From Cohnella pontilimi (lineage in GTDB: Bacteria > Bacillota > Bacilli > Paenibacillales > Paenibacillaceae): DNA of 61,987 bases. The stretch is from assembly GCF_005049045.1 (NCBI RefSeq), contig NZ_SUPK01000013.1, positions 1 through 61,987 of the forward strand, read 5' to 3'. A program made the translations under genes and the position numbers. Within the stretch, counting starts at the first letter, position 1. Every line of letters begins with the position of its first letter. Shown in pieces: positions 21,013 through 27,708 of this stretch. The notes under the pieces were generated by a model. The model was given only the letters and a program-made list of their open reading frames with translations, searched no databases and was not told the DNA's origin.

Positions 21013-21020
21013 TTCCGACA
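21013..21020 (-). promoter_or_regulatory. Spo0A box-like site upstream of spoIIE
   Basis: TGTCGGAA on the minus strand, one mismatch from TGTCGAA, centred near -65 relative to the expected start of transcription. Confidence 0.4.
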
Positions 21021-21267
21021 GTTCCGGCACTCTCGCGGGACGGTTTTCGAGAGTCGGACAAACCCGCGGCGGGCGTGAAGATTTCTCCCTAACCGGAAAG
21101 TACGTTCCCTTGGTCGTCGGGTGACATCTTGATCTAACTCGGGGACTTCCGACGGCATTGCCGATTCTGTAAACAGACGCCATCCGCGCATCGTTGCCGG
21201 ATGACCTCGAATGGAAGCAAATGTCAGGTGGCATGGTGGGTATATTGTTCAAAATTTCCCTTTGTCG

Positions 21268-21316
21268 ATATCCCCTTCGCTCAGTTGCGGAACGGGTCGC
21301 TGAGCGAAGGGGATAT
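21268..21316. repeat. Perfect 17-bp inverted repeat
   Basis: Arms ATATCCCCTTCGCTCAG (21268-21284) and its exact complement (21300-21316), with a 15-base loop. It has no T-run on either side, so it is not a standard terminator. It lies between the yabR terminator and the spoIIE promoter. Confidence 0.9.
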
Positions 21317-21342
21317 TGGTAAAGCAAATGAAATGAAAATGC

Positions 21343-21370
21343 AAAAAAACCGGATCCCATGATCCGGTTC
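21343..21370 (-). terminator. Terminator of yabR
   Basis: GAACCGGATC-ATGG-GATCCGGTTTTTTT on the minus strand, about 20 bases after the yabR stop. Confidence 0.9.
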
Positions 21371-21388
21371 AATGCTCTTTTGTGTATA

Positions 21389-21832
21389 TTACGACCGGCG
21401 TCCGCCCCGGCCGCCTCGTTTGGATTCGGTGCTCTTCTTCAAGGTGGAAATACGTTCCTCGCTGTCCTTGAGGAAACGGCTCACCTTGTCTTCGAACGTC
21501 GCACGTCCGCCGCCGCCGGCTCTAAATCCGCCCCGGCCGCCGCCGCGATCGCCGCCGCCGCGAGGTCCACGGTGCTGTTGCTGCTGTTCCGGCGGTTTGT
21601 CTACAGCCTGTCGAATGGACAATCCTATCTTGCCATTCTGGTCAACGTTGATGACCTTGACCGTTACCACGTCATTGATCTTCAGATGCTCGTGGATGTC
21701 TTTCACATAGCTGTCGGCAACCTCGGAAATGTGGACGAGACCCGTGACGCCTCCCGCGAGGTCCACGAACGCTCCGAAATGCGTGATGCCGGTCACTTTG
21801 CCCTCCAATTTGGTGCCCACTTCGATGGCCAT
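21389..21832 (-). CDS. yabR: S1-domain RNA-binding protein (YabR-like) with RGG-rich tail
   Basis: The 147-residue product has one S1 OB-fold domain (about residues 3-75: GTKLEGKVTGITHFGAFVDL, GLVHISEVADSYVKD, VTVKVINVDQNGKIGLSIRQ) and then a Gly/Arg-rich linker (about 90-112, repeated RGG), a helical segment ATFEDKVSRFLKDSEERIS, and a second basic Gly/Arg end. A role with RNA or ribosomes is likely; the precise function is unknown. Related to the general stress protein GSP13. ATG with GGGAGGA about 12 bases upstream; its own promoter and terminator make it monocistronic. Confidence 0.9.
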   Translation of the reverse strand: MAIEVGTKLEGKVTGITHFGAFVDLAGGVTGLVHISEVADSYVKDIHEHLKINDVVTVKVINVDQNGKIGLSIRQAVDKPPEQQQQHRGPRGGGDRGGGRGGFRAGGGGRATFEDKVSRFLKDSEERISTLKKSTESKRGGRGGRRS

Positions 21833-21892
21833 AAAAACCGATGTTCCTCCCTGAACCTGAATGTTCCCGAACCTAGTGTGTCCGGTATGCCG

Positions 21893-21921
21893 ATTATAAC
21901 CGACCGCGGAAAGCAAGGCAA
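21893..21921 (-). promoter_or_regulatory. Sigma-A promoter of yabR
   Basis: TTGCCT, 17-base spacer, TATAAT on the minus strand, about 60 bases upstream of the yabR start. Confidence 0.7.
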
Positions 21922-21957
21922 CAGACGCATGCCCCGTGCCAAGCGGCCTGAGCGGCT

Positions 21958-22278
21958 TTACGGCGCGGATTTCTCAAATTGAATCGGTTGCTCGCCAGGC
22001 ATTCCCATTCCCTGGTCTCTGCGAGCGATTTGGCCAATATACTCGGGATCGTTCAAGCGGGAGATCTCCTGCTTGAGGGCGTCACTCTTGGCTTCGGCAT
22101 CGGTCAGCTTCTTGCCGCTTTCCCGCATTTGACTGTACGCCGTGTTCAGATGCGTATATTGGTCGACCAACGTATACGCAGCCCAGCTCATGAAAATGAT
22201 CATGACGAACATCAATAGCTTCAATCTTCTGCGGGCTCCGATGGCTGCGGGTGTGCTTGCGGCTGTACGGGATGACAT
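21958..22278 (-). CDS. divIC: Septum formation initiator, DivIC/FtsB family
   Basis: Bitopic division protein that works with DivIB and FtsL at the septum. The 106-residue product has a short basic cytoplasmic tail, one TM segment (about residues 20-40, LLMFVMIIFMSWAAYTLV) and an extracytoplasmic coiled coil (KLTDAEAKSDALKQEISRLN) followed by the DPEYIGQIARRDQGM motif. The ATG follows AAAGGAGG. It lies between yabQ and yabR as in B. subtilis. Confidence 0.92.
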   Translation of the reverse strand: MSSRTAASTPAAIGARRRLKLLMFVMIIFMSWAAYTLVDQYTHLNTAYSQMRESGKKLTDAEAKSDALKQEISRLNDPEYIGQIARRDQGMGMPGEQPIQFEKSAP

Positions 22279-22352
22279 GTCCGATGCCTCCTTTCTCCAG
22301 AATGCGCTTTCTCCCTGACATGCCAAAACTGCAAAGTCTGCGGGTCGCGATC

Positions 22353-22361
22353 ATTATAGCA
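22353..22361 (-). promoter_or_regulatory. Candidate extended -10 promoter of divIC
   Basis: TGCTATAAT on the minus strand, about 75 bases before divIC; -10 is perfect, with no strong -35. Confidence 0.55.
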
Positions 22362-22442
22362 TATTTTGGGACGCCGGAAATATAATTCTTCCGATTCAAT
22401 TCCTTCTATTACCCGCTTCGAACGGTGTCGAAACACCTCTGA

Positions 22443-23036
22443 CTATGTTTTTTTTCGAAAAAAGTCCCACGCCGCCTTCAATTTGTTTTTGAAACGTACC
22501 GCCGCTTCCCATATCTCCCGTGCTTTTCTCCGGACAGGAAGCATTCGCCCCCAAGCCCAACGGCCCGGCCGTTTCAAAGGCTTCAGCAACAGCCGGAATG
22601 TCCACAACAGCAGAGCCGCCGTGATCACGAACAAAATATCCAGAAGCTTGGCCAACAACCGGACAACCCATAGGAGAGGAACGATCAGCAGGACACGGAC
22701 ACCCTTGGCCAACAGGAGGATGATCCGGGTCCCGGTATTGTAAATCCACGCAGCCAGCTTGACCATCCAGCCGCTGATCAGACCGAAATAGCCGGTAACG
22801 CCGATGCCAAGCCCGAGGAAGACGTACATCCGAACTTCGCCATGATTGCTGTCGAGCAATACGGAAAAGACGCCAATCGTGGCCGCCGACCAGAACGCCA
22901 GATCCAGCACCGGAAGCAGCCATCGAGGAATCCGGAAACGCCGTGCCGCCACCCGGTAAAAATCGAACACCGTTCCCATGGCCACGCCGCACACGATCAT
23001 CCAGCCGATGGTCGTCCATTGGGAAGCCGCGTTCAC
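22443..23036 (-). CDS. yabQ: Spore cortex biosynthesis protein YabQ
   Basis: Polytopic protein of the outer forespore membrane needed for cortex formation. The 197-residue product has about five hydrophobic segments (residues about 8-25, 40-60, 68-90, 100-120, 128-150) and a basic C-terminal tail. The GTG start overlaps the yabP stop (GTGA), so the pair is translationally coupled. Length and neighbour match YabQ; the C-terminal tail is unremarkable. Confidence 0.92.
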   Translation of the reverse strand: MNAASQWTTIGWMIVCGVAMGTVFDFYRVAARRFRIPRWLLPVLDLAFWSAATIGVFSVLLDSNHGEVRMYVFLGLGIGVTGYFGLISGWMVKLAAWIYNTGTRIILLLAKGVRVLLIVPLLWVVRLLAKLLDILFVITAALLLWTFRLLLKPLKRPGRWAWGRMLPVRRKAREIWEAAVRFKNKLKAAWDFFRKKT

Positions 23037-23311
23037 TTGAACAACTTCCCGAATAAGCCCTTCGATTTGCCCGCGCTGCCGGCGTCGAGATAGACAAGGG
23101 AATTTACCGTCCCCTCAATGGCAACGAGGCCTTGCTCCAGGCTTAAATTTTTCATATGCAGATTCTGCCCGCGAACCGCCAGAAAACCGCATTCCGTGAC
23201 CAGAAGAAATTCTTCGTTGTCGAAGCTCTCGACGTTGCCCACGCCGGTAATTTCCAGCGTTTTGCGGTTCAGCATCCGGATTTCATGGTGCTTGGCTTTG
23301 CCGTGTTCCAT
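23033..23311 (-). CDS. yabP: Sporulation protein YabP
   Basis: The 92-residue product matches the YabP/YqfC family: HEIRMLNRKTLEITGVGNVESFDNEE segment, TECGFLAVRGQNLHMKNLSLEQG and VNSLVYLD. The family acts in spore coat/cortex assembly; mutants of yabP alone have mild or no effect in B. subtilis. The ATG follows GAGGGAGG. It follows tcyC by 46 bases with no terminator between, so it may be read through from the transporter operon as well as from a mother-cell promoter; a CATAAGGT sequence near 23335 weakly resembles a sigma-E -10. Confidence 0.93.
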   Translation of the reverse strand: MEHGKAKHHEIRMLNRKTLEITGVGNVESFDNEEFLLVTECGFLAVRGQNLHMKNLSLEQGLVAIEGTVNSLVYLDAGSAGKSKGLFGKLFK

Positions 23312-23357
23312 GGCACGTCCCTCCCTCACTATCTACCTTATGGGGGGACGAACCGGT

Positions 23358-24128
23358 TTAGAACGTTGCTTGTACAGGCGGTTCGGTTCCGCTTACGCGG
23401 GATAAAAATGCCTTTGTACGCTCATTGGCAGATTGCCGGAACACTTCATCCGGGGTTCCACGCTCCACAATTCGCCCATTGTCCATGAATACGACGGTAT
23501 CAGCCACGTCTGCCGCGAACTTCATCTCATGCGTAACCACCACCATTGTCCGTCCTTCAGCGGCTAGAGCTTTCATCACATTGAGTACTTCCCCTACGAG
23601 CTCAGGGTCGAGCGCCGATGTAGGCTCATCAAACAGTAGTAAATCCGGATCCATAGCGATCGCGCGAGCAATGCCGACACGCTGCTGTTGACCTCCGGAC
23701 AGTTGATACGGGTATGCTTCGGCTTTCTCTTCCAAGCCCACTTTGCGAAGCATCTCCATTGCGAGGCTTCGCGATTCGTGCTTATCCGCCTTCTTTACTG
23801 TAATCAAGCCTTCCATCACGTTCTCCACAGCGGTGCGATGCGGGAAAAGATTATAGCTTTGAAACACCATTCCCGTCCGCTGCCTGAGCTCGAGAATATC
23901 GATTTTACGAAGTTTGGTGCCCGGCGAGAATGTCAATTGAAGATCGCCGACCGTCATTTCTCCCTCCGTTGGTGTCTCAAGAAGGTTGATGCATCGCAAC
24001 AAGGTGGTTTTGCCCGATCCGGAAGGACCGACAATGACCAACACTTTGCCTTTTTCCAGTCGAAGGTCGATATCCCGAAGCACCTCAATATCACCGAACG
24101 ACTTTTTGAGTTTTTTCATCTCCAGCAA
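23358..24128 (-). CDS. tcyC: Amino-acid ABC transporter ATPase (cystine-type)
   Basis: ATP-hydrolysing subunit of a polar amino-acid importer. The 256-residue product has Walker A GPSGSGKT (about residue 33), signature LSGGQQQR, Walker [14 protein letters not shown] and the H-loop [12 protein letters not shown] start is chosen: AGGAGG lies nine bases upstream and it gives [12 protein letters not shown], matching the start of B. subtilis TcyC; the ATG three codons on is too far. Cystine specificity is inferred from the operator shared with cysK. Confidence 0.9.
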   Translation of the reverse strand: MLEMKKLKKSFGDIEVLRDIDLRLEKGKVLVIVGPSGSGKTTLLRCINLLETPTEGEMTVGDLQLTFSPGTKLRKIDILELRQRTGMVFQSYNLFPHRTAVENVMEGLITVKKADKHESRSLAMEMLRKVGLEEKAEAYPYQLSGGQQQRVGIARAIAMDPDLLLFDEPTSALDPELVGEVLNVMKALAAEGRTMVVVTHEMKFAADVADTVVFMDNGRIVERGTPDEVFRQSANERTKAFLSRVSGTEPPVQATF

Positions 24129-24141
24129 GTCGTAATCCCTC

Positions 24142-24810
24142 CTATCTGGCCGTATACCGATCGAAATGCTTTTCCAAGCGCGCTTGTCCATAAGAAAGTA
24201 CCGAGCTGATCACTAGATAGATCAGTGCGGCTTCCGAATAAAGCAACAACGGTTCGTATTGCGCAGCGGTGATCTGCTGCGATACTTGGAACATCTCTGT
24301 CACTGTAATCGTAGCGGCAAGGGAAGTATCTTTCACCAAGCTGATGAAAGAACTCGCGAGCGTAGGCGTTGCGACTCGCGCCGCCTGCGGCAGCACAGCC
24401 CGTTTCAACGCCTGCCAATACGTCATGCCAAGGGAGTAACAAGCCTCCCACTGACCTTTCGGAATCGACAAGATTGCAGCTCGGATTGTCTCCGAACCGT
24501 AGGCTCCGACACTAAGGGTAAATCCGATCACAGCCGCCGGGAACGGGTCGATGATAATTCCCACCTTGGGGAGCCCGTAAAATATGATGAACAATTGAAC
24601 GAGCAAAGGCGTTCCGCGAATGATCCAAACATAAAATTGAGCAAGCCAGACGAGCGGTTTGAAACTCGACAACCTGGCCAGTGCCGTGAGAAGCGCAACA
24701 AGCAACCCGAGCACAAATGAGATGATGGCCAGGGGAATGGTAAAAGCTACCGCTGCTTTGAGCAACGGTAGCAAGGAGTCCATAAATATTTGTATCTGTT
24801 TATCGGTCAT
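24142..24810 (-). CDS. tcyB: Amino-acid ABC transporter permease (cystine-type)
   Basis: Membrane channel subunit of the importer. The 222-residue HisM-type permease has about five TM segments and the EAA loop [30 protein letters not shown] (residues about 122-150, quoted in part by its key Glu and Gly), which contacts the ATPase. The start has AAAGGA eight bases upstream. It lies 12 bases after tcyA and 13 before tcyC. Confidence 0.92.
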   Translation of the reverse strand: MTDKQIQIFMDSLLPLLKAAVAFTIPLAIISFVLGLLVALLTALARLSSFKPLVWLAQFYVWIIRGTPLLVQLFIIFYGLPKVGIIIDPFPAAVIGFTLSVGAYGSETIRAAILSIPKGQWEACYSLGMTYWQALKRAVLPQAARVATPTLASSFISLVKDTSLAATITVTEMFQVSQQITAAQYEPLLLYSEAALIYLVISSVLSYGQARLEKHFDRYTAR

Positions 24811-24822
24811 AGAAATCGTCCT

Positions 24823-25674
24823 TTATTTGGAGACGTCTGCACCGAAATATTTCTCGGAGATTTGCAGGTAAGTGCCGTCGCTTTTCATCTCATCCAGCGC
24901 TTTGTTTACCGCGTCGACGAGTTCCTGGTTGCCTTTATTGAACAAGAATGCGCTTTGAGAAGCATCAGCTGTTTCAGCCACCACTTTAATCGGCGCATCC
25001 GGCTTCTGTTTCTTGAAATCTAAGAAGGAAAGCCCGTCATTGATGGTAGCGTCAATCCGTTTAGAAAGCAACAGTTCGATCGCTTGGTTGAAGCCGTCGG
25101 TTTGAACAATTTTTGCGCCATTGGATTTTGCAATGTCTGTCAAATTGCTCGTCAACGACTGGCCGGCTTTTTTGCCTTTCAAATCCGAAAGCTGCTTAAT
25201 GTCGTTATTGTCTTGATGAACGATCAAAACCGCTTTGGATACGATGTAAGGCGAGGAAAAATCGTATTTTTCTTTGCGGTCGTCACGGATGGATACCTCG
25301 TTGGCCACCATGTCGAAGCGTTTGGCGTCAAGACCGGCGAACATGCCGTCCCACTTCGTTTCAATAAACTCAGGCTGAACCCCGAGGCGCTTGGCCACCT
25401 CTTGCGCCAGCTCCACGTCAAAGCCGGTCAGTTTCCCATCTTTATCGTGGAACGTGAACGGAGCGTATGTTCCTTCCGTTCCGATCCGGATTTTGCCGCT
25501 GGCTTTGATGGAATCCAGCAGCGTTTGTCCCGACGCGGATGCACTCGCACTCGCGGATGAGGAAGCCGCCGGGGAAGAAGCCGCCCCTTGGACGTTGTTA
25601 TCTCTTTTTCCGCAGGCTGAGAGGATCAAAACGAATGACAGCACCAGCGCAAAAACCGTGAATTGTTTTCTCAT
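24823..25674 (-). CDS. tcyA: Amino-acid ABC transporter substrate-binding lipoprotein (cystine-type)
   Basis: Extracytoplasmic binding protein. The 283-residue product has a signal peptide ending in the lipobox LSAC (about residue 20), a Ser/Ala linker, and an SBP_bac_3 fold: IRIGTEGTYAPFTFHDKDGKLTGFDVEL, WDGMFAGLDAKRFDMVANEVS, DGLSFLDF. The ATG giving MRKQFTVF is chosen since a longer reading would cover the promoter and operator. The ribosome site is weak (GAGTGGGA). Own sigma-A promoter with a CymR-like operator. Confidence 0.92.
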   Translation of the reverse strand: MRKQFTVFALVLSFVLILSACGKRDNNVQGAASSPAASSSASASASASGQTLLDSIKASGKIRIGTEGTYAPFTFHDKDGKLTGFDVELAQEVAKRLGVQPEFIETKWDGMFAGLDAKRFDMVANEVSIRDDRKEKYDFSSPYIVSKAVLIVHQDNNDIKQLSDLKGKKAGQSLTSNLTDIAKSNGAKIVQTDGFNQAIELLLSKRIDATINDGLSFLDFKKQKPDAPIKVVAETADASQSAFLFNKGNQELVDAVNKALDEMKSDGTYLQISEKYFGADVSK

Positions 25675-25701
25675 TTCAGAAAATCCCACTCTCTGTCTCA
25701 A

Positions 25702-25728
25702 ATTAATCCGATAGAATAAATCGGAATA
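25702..25728 (-). promoter_or_regulatory. Candidate CymR-type operator at tcyABC
   Basis: The minus strand contains TCCGAT-N7-ATCGGATTAAT. It aligns over 27 bases with the cysK motif (9488-9514), with TCGGATTAAT identical, and lies 10 bases downstream of the -10 box. Confidence 0.55.
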
Positions 25729-25738
25729 TATGTGCTTG

Positions 25739-25767
25739 ATAGTAACACCTTGCTTTGTCACCGTCAA
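25739..25767 (-). promoter_or_regulatory. Sigma-A promoter of tcyABC
   Basis: TTGACG, 17-base spacer, TACTAT on the minus strand, in the gap between the lactonase-family gene and tcyA. Confidence 0.7.
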
Positions 25768-25783
25768 TACTTTTGGACAGCGT

Positions 25784-26866
25784 TTATTCAAGAAGGCGTA
25801 TCAGCACGCAAACCGGCTTGTTCACCGAAAGCTCCACTCCCTGGTAAATCGGCAAACCGGATTGCTTATCCAAGCGAAACAATACGAGATTGTTGGTGTC
25901 CTGATGAGCGGCAATCAGCCATTCACCGTCAGGCGTCAGCGTAAAATGTCTCGGATTGCGGCCCCGGGTCGAGACATGTCCGGCTGCCTCCAGTTGTCCC
26001 GTAGACGCGTTGATTTGGAAAATGGCGATGCTATCATGTCCGCGATTGGACACATAAACAAATCGGCCGTCTGGAGAAACCGCAACTTCGGCGCACGTAC
26101 TCTCTCCCGTGAAGCCGGCAGGCAGCGTAGACAAGGTCTCCTCGCGCTGCAGCTTTCCCGGCTCCGGATAGGAAAAACGTGTAATGGTATTGCTGAGTTC
26201 ATTTACCACATACGCCGACCGGCCATCCGGGTGAAACGCCAGATGCCGCGGGCCGTCGCCGGGCGACAATGGCGCCGTGCCATGGCCGGTCCATTCGGAA
26301 CCGCCTTCGCCCTGTTTATAAATCATAACATGGTCCAACCCAAGATCCGGTACGAACAAATATTGCCCGCCTTCCGGTCCGAAAACGGCGGCGTGGGGGT
26401 GAGGCGCTTCCTGCCGCTGCGGGTTCGGACCCGATCCCGCGTGCCGGAGGCGGACCATCGCTTCGCCGGGTTTGCCGTCCGTATGCAGCGGATATAACGT
26501 CACAGCCGCTCCGGCATAGTTGGCCACGGCCAGCCATCTTTCCTCGGGATCCAGCATGAGATGGCAAGGTGCGGCTCCATGGGTGAGACGTTCCCAGCCC
26601 GCTTCAAGCTTACGCATGTCCGGGGCGACCGGATAGGCGATCATGCGACCGCCCGGCTGTCCGTCTGTTTCCATCGTCTCGCTCACGGCGTACAGCACCG
26701 AGCCGTCTCGGTTCATCGCGAGAAAAGAAGGGTTCTCGATACCGCCGTATTCCGCGGTTTTCACCCACTCTCCGGTCGCTGCGTCCATCTCCACTCTCGT
26801 AATGCCCGCTTCGTCGGGTTTCGCATAGGATCCGATCCACAATTCCCACGTTCGGTTTTGCACCAC
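25784..26866 (-). CDS. Lactonase-family beta-propeller protein (6-phosphogluconolactonase-like)
   Basis: The 360-residue product has a seven-bladed propeller pattern of the Lactonase family (PF10282): repeated blade motifs such as GIENPSFLAMNRDG, DPEERWLAVANYAG, FHPDGRSAYVVNEL, VSPDGRFVYVSNRG and TLTPDGEWLIAAHQD. Members hydrolyse 6-phosphogluconolactone or related lactones, but many are unproven, so the substrate is uncertain. A GTG start follows GGAGGAAGG. It begins just after the rlbA terminator with little room for a promoter. The position is not shared with B. subtilis. Confidence 0.85.
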   Translation of the reverse strand: MVQNRTWELWIGSYAKPDEAGITRVEMDAATGEWVKTAEYGGIENPSFLAMNRDGSVLYAVSETMETDGQPGGRMIAYPVAPDMRKLEAGWERLTHGAAPCHLMLDPEERWLAVANYAGAAVTLYPLHTDGKPGEAMVRLRHAGSGPNPQRQEAPHPHAAVFGPEGGQYLFVPDLGLDHVMIYKQGEGGSEWTGHGTAPLSPGDGPRHLAFHPDGRSAYVVNELSNTITRFSYPEPGKLQREETLSTLPAGFTGESTCAEVAVSPDGRFVYVSNRGHDSIAIFQINASTGQLEAAGHVSTRGRNPRHFTLTPDGEWLIAAHQDTNNLVLFRLDKQSGLPIYQGVELSVNKPVCVLIRLLE

Positions 26867-26886
26867 TGGTCCTTCCTCCGTTCCAC

Positions 26887-26909
26887 AAAAAATGCCGCCC
26901 TTAGGCGGC
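26887..26909 (-). terminator. Terminator of hup-rlbA
   Basis: GCCGCC-TAAG-GGCGGC followed by ATTTTTT on the minus strand, about 45 bases after the rlbA stop and 20 bases before the lactonase-family start. Confidence 0.88.
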
Positions 26910-26953
26910 GTATAGCGGTTCTGGCTTTATATTACCCTAATTTCCTCGCAAAA

Positions 26954-27235
26954 TCACGGGAAAGAGGGACCATCTTCGTTTTTGCGGAATTCCTCTTTGA
27001 CTACGGTATACATCGATTCGGTGTCCTCTTTTTTCGCCGACTCCAGAAGCCGCTCGATCCGCACGGTGACGATTCGCTGGCCGAACTGGATTTCGAGCTC
27101 GTCACCCGGCTTGACGACGCTGCCCGGTTTGGCCTCTTTACCGTTGAGAAGGACGCGCCCTTGATCGGACACGTCCTTCGCGACGGTGCGGCGCTTAATA
27201 AGCCGCGACACCTTCAAAAATTTGTCGAGACGCAT
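26954..27235 (-). CDS. rlbA: S4-domain RNA-binding protein (RlbA/HslR family)
   Basis: The 93-residue product is an S4 domain (MRLDKFLKVSRLIKRRTVAKD, GRVLLNGKEAKPGSVVKPGDELEI) with a short acidic/basic tail. RlbA-type proteins bind 50S subunits stalled with peptidyl-tRNA and take part in ribosome quality control. It starts three bases after the hup stop with only a weak ribosome site, so translation is probably coupled. Same place as yabO in B. subtilis. Confidence 0.93.
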   Translation of the reverse strand: MRLDKFLKVSRLIKRRTVAKDVSDQGRVLLNGKEAKPGSVVKPGDELEIQFGQRIVTVRIERLLESAKKEDTESMYTVVKEEFRKNEDGPSFP

Positions 27236-27238
27236 GAA

Positions 27239-27511
27239 TTACTTTACAGCGTCTTTCAGTTTGTTGCCTGCTTTGAATGCCGGAACTTTAGAAGCCGGGA
27301 TCGTGATGGATTTGCCGGTTTGCGGGTTGCGGCCCACACGGCCGGAACGCTTGCGGGTTTCGAAAGTGCCGAAGCCGATCAGTTGAACTTTGTCGCCTTT
27401 AGCGAGGGCGTCGGATACTTCCGTCAAGAAGCCGTTCAGTACGGATTCGACATCTTTCTTCGTCAATCCGCTTTTGCTTGCAATGTTGTTAATCAGGTCG
27501 GTCTTGTTCAT
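27239..27511 (-). CDS. hup: DNA-binding protein HU
   Basis: Histone-like nucleoid protein. The 90-residue product shows the typical HU sequence: MNKTDLINNIA, KKDVESVLNGF, VQLIGFGTFETRKRSGRVGR and the beta-arm NPQTGKSITIPASKVPAFKAG with the DNA-intercalating proline. ATG with GGGAGGATTACG upstream. In B. subtilis the HU gene (hbs) lies elsewhere, so this copy between mazG and rlbA marks a different lineage; other HU copies may exist outside the window. Confidence 0.97.
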   Translation of the reverse strand: MNKTDLINNIASKSGLTKKDVESVLNGFLTEVSDALAKGDKVQLIGFGTFETRKRSGRVGRNPQTGKSITIPASKVPAFKAGNKLKDAVK

Positions 27512-27606
27512 GATTCGTAATCCTCCCAGTTTTTCTTGAGATTAGGTCGCTTGCCGTTGCGGCCTGAAGGCCGTCGGGAAGCGTTCTTTTGAAAAGCACA
27601 AGAAGA

Positions 27607-27636
27607 GTATTCTGTCCCTTGCTAAAAAAATCCTGC
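27607..27636 (-). promoter_or_regulatory. Candidate sigma-H promoter of hup
   Basis: GCAGGATTT, 12-base spacer, ACAGAATAC on the minus strand, against the sigma-H consensus RNAGGAWWW and RNNGAATWW (one mismatch). About 100 bases upstream of hup. Confidence 0.4.
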
Positions 27637-27708
27637 AAAACTTGCAAAATTTTTTCCCGATTTATGAAGAATTTAAGGGAAAGTTGGCGAAAAAGCGGAA
27701 TGTCGGCT

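Larger units (their letters stand above)
20928..21388. other. Intergenic region spoIIE-yabR
   Basis: A 461-base region without a gene. It holds, from left to right, the spoIIE promoter with a Spo0A-box-like site, a stretch with nothing recognised (about 21025-21260), a perfect 17-bp inverted repeat (21268-21316) and the yabR terminator. The tRNA genes that sit upstream of spoIIE in B. subtilis are absent: no T-loop or acceptor-stem pattern was found. Confidence 0.6.

Noticed and set aside
20928..21388. Possible tRNA genes upstream of spoIIE, as in B. subtilis
   Set aside because: No T-loop GGTTCRA pattern or acceptor stem on either strand.
23312..23357. Sigma-E promoter for yabP (CATAAGGT)
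   Set aside because: Only part of the -10 matches and the -35 is poor, so it is mentioned but not called.
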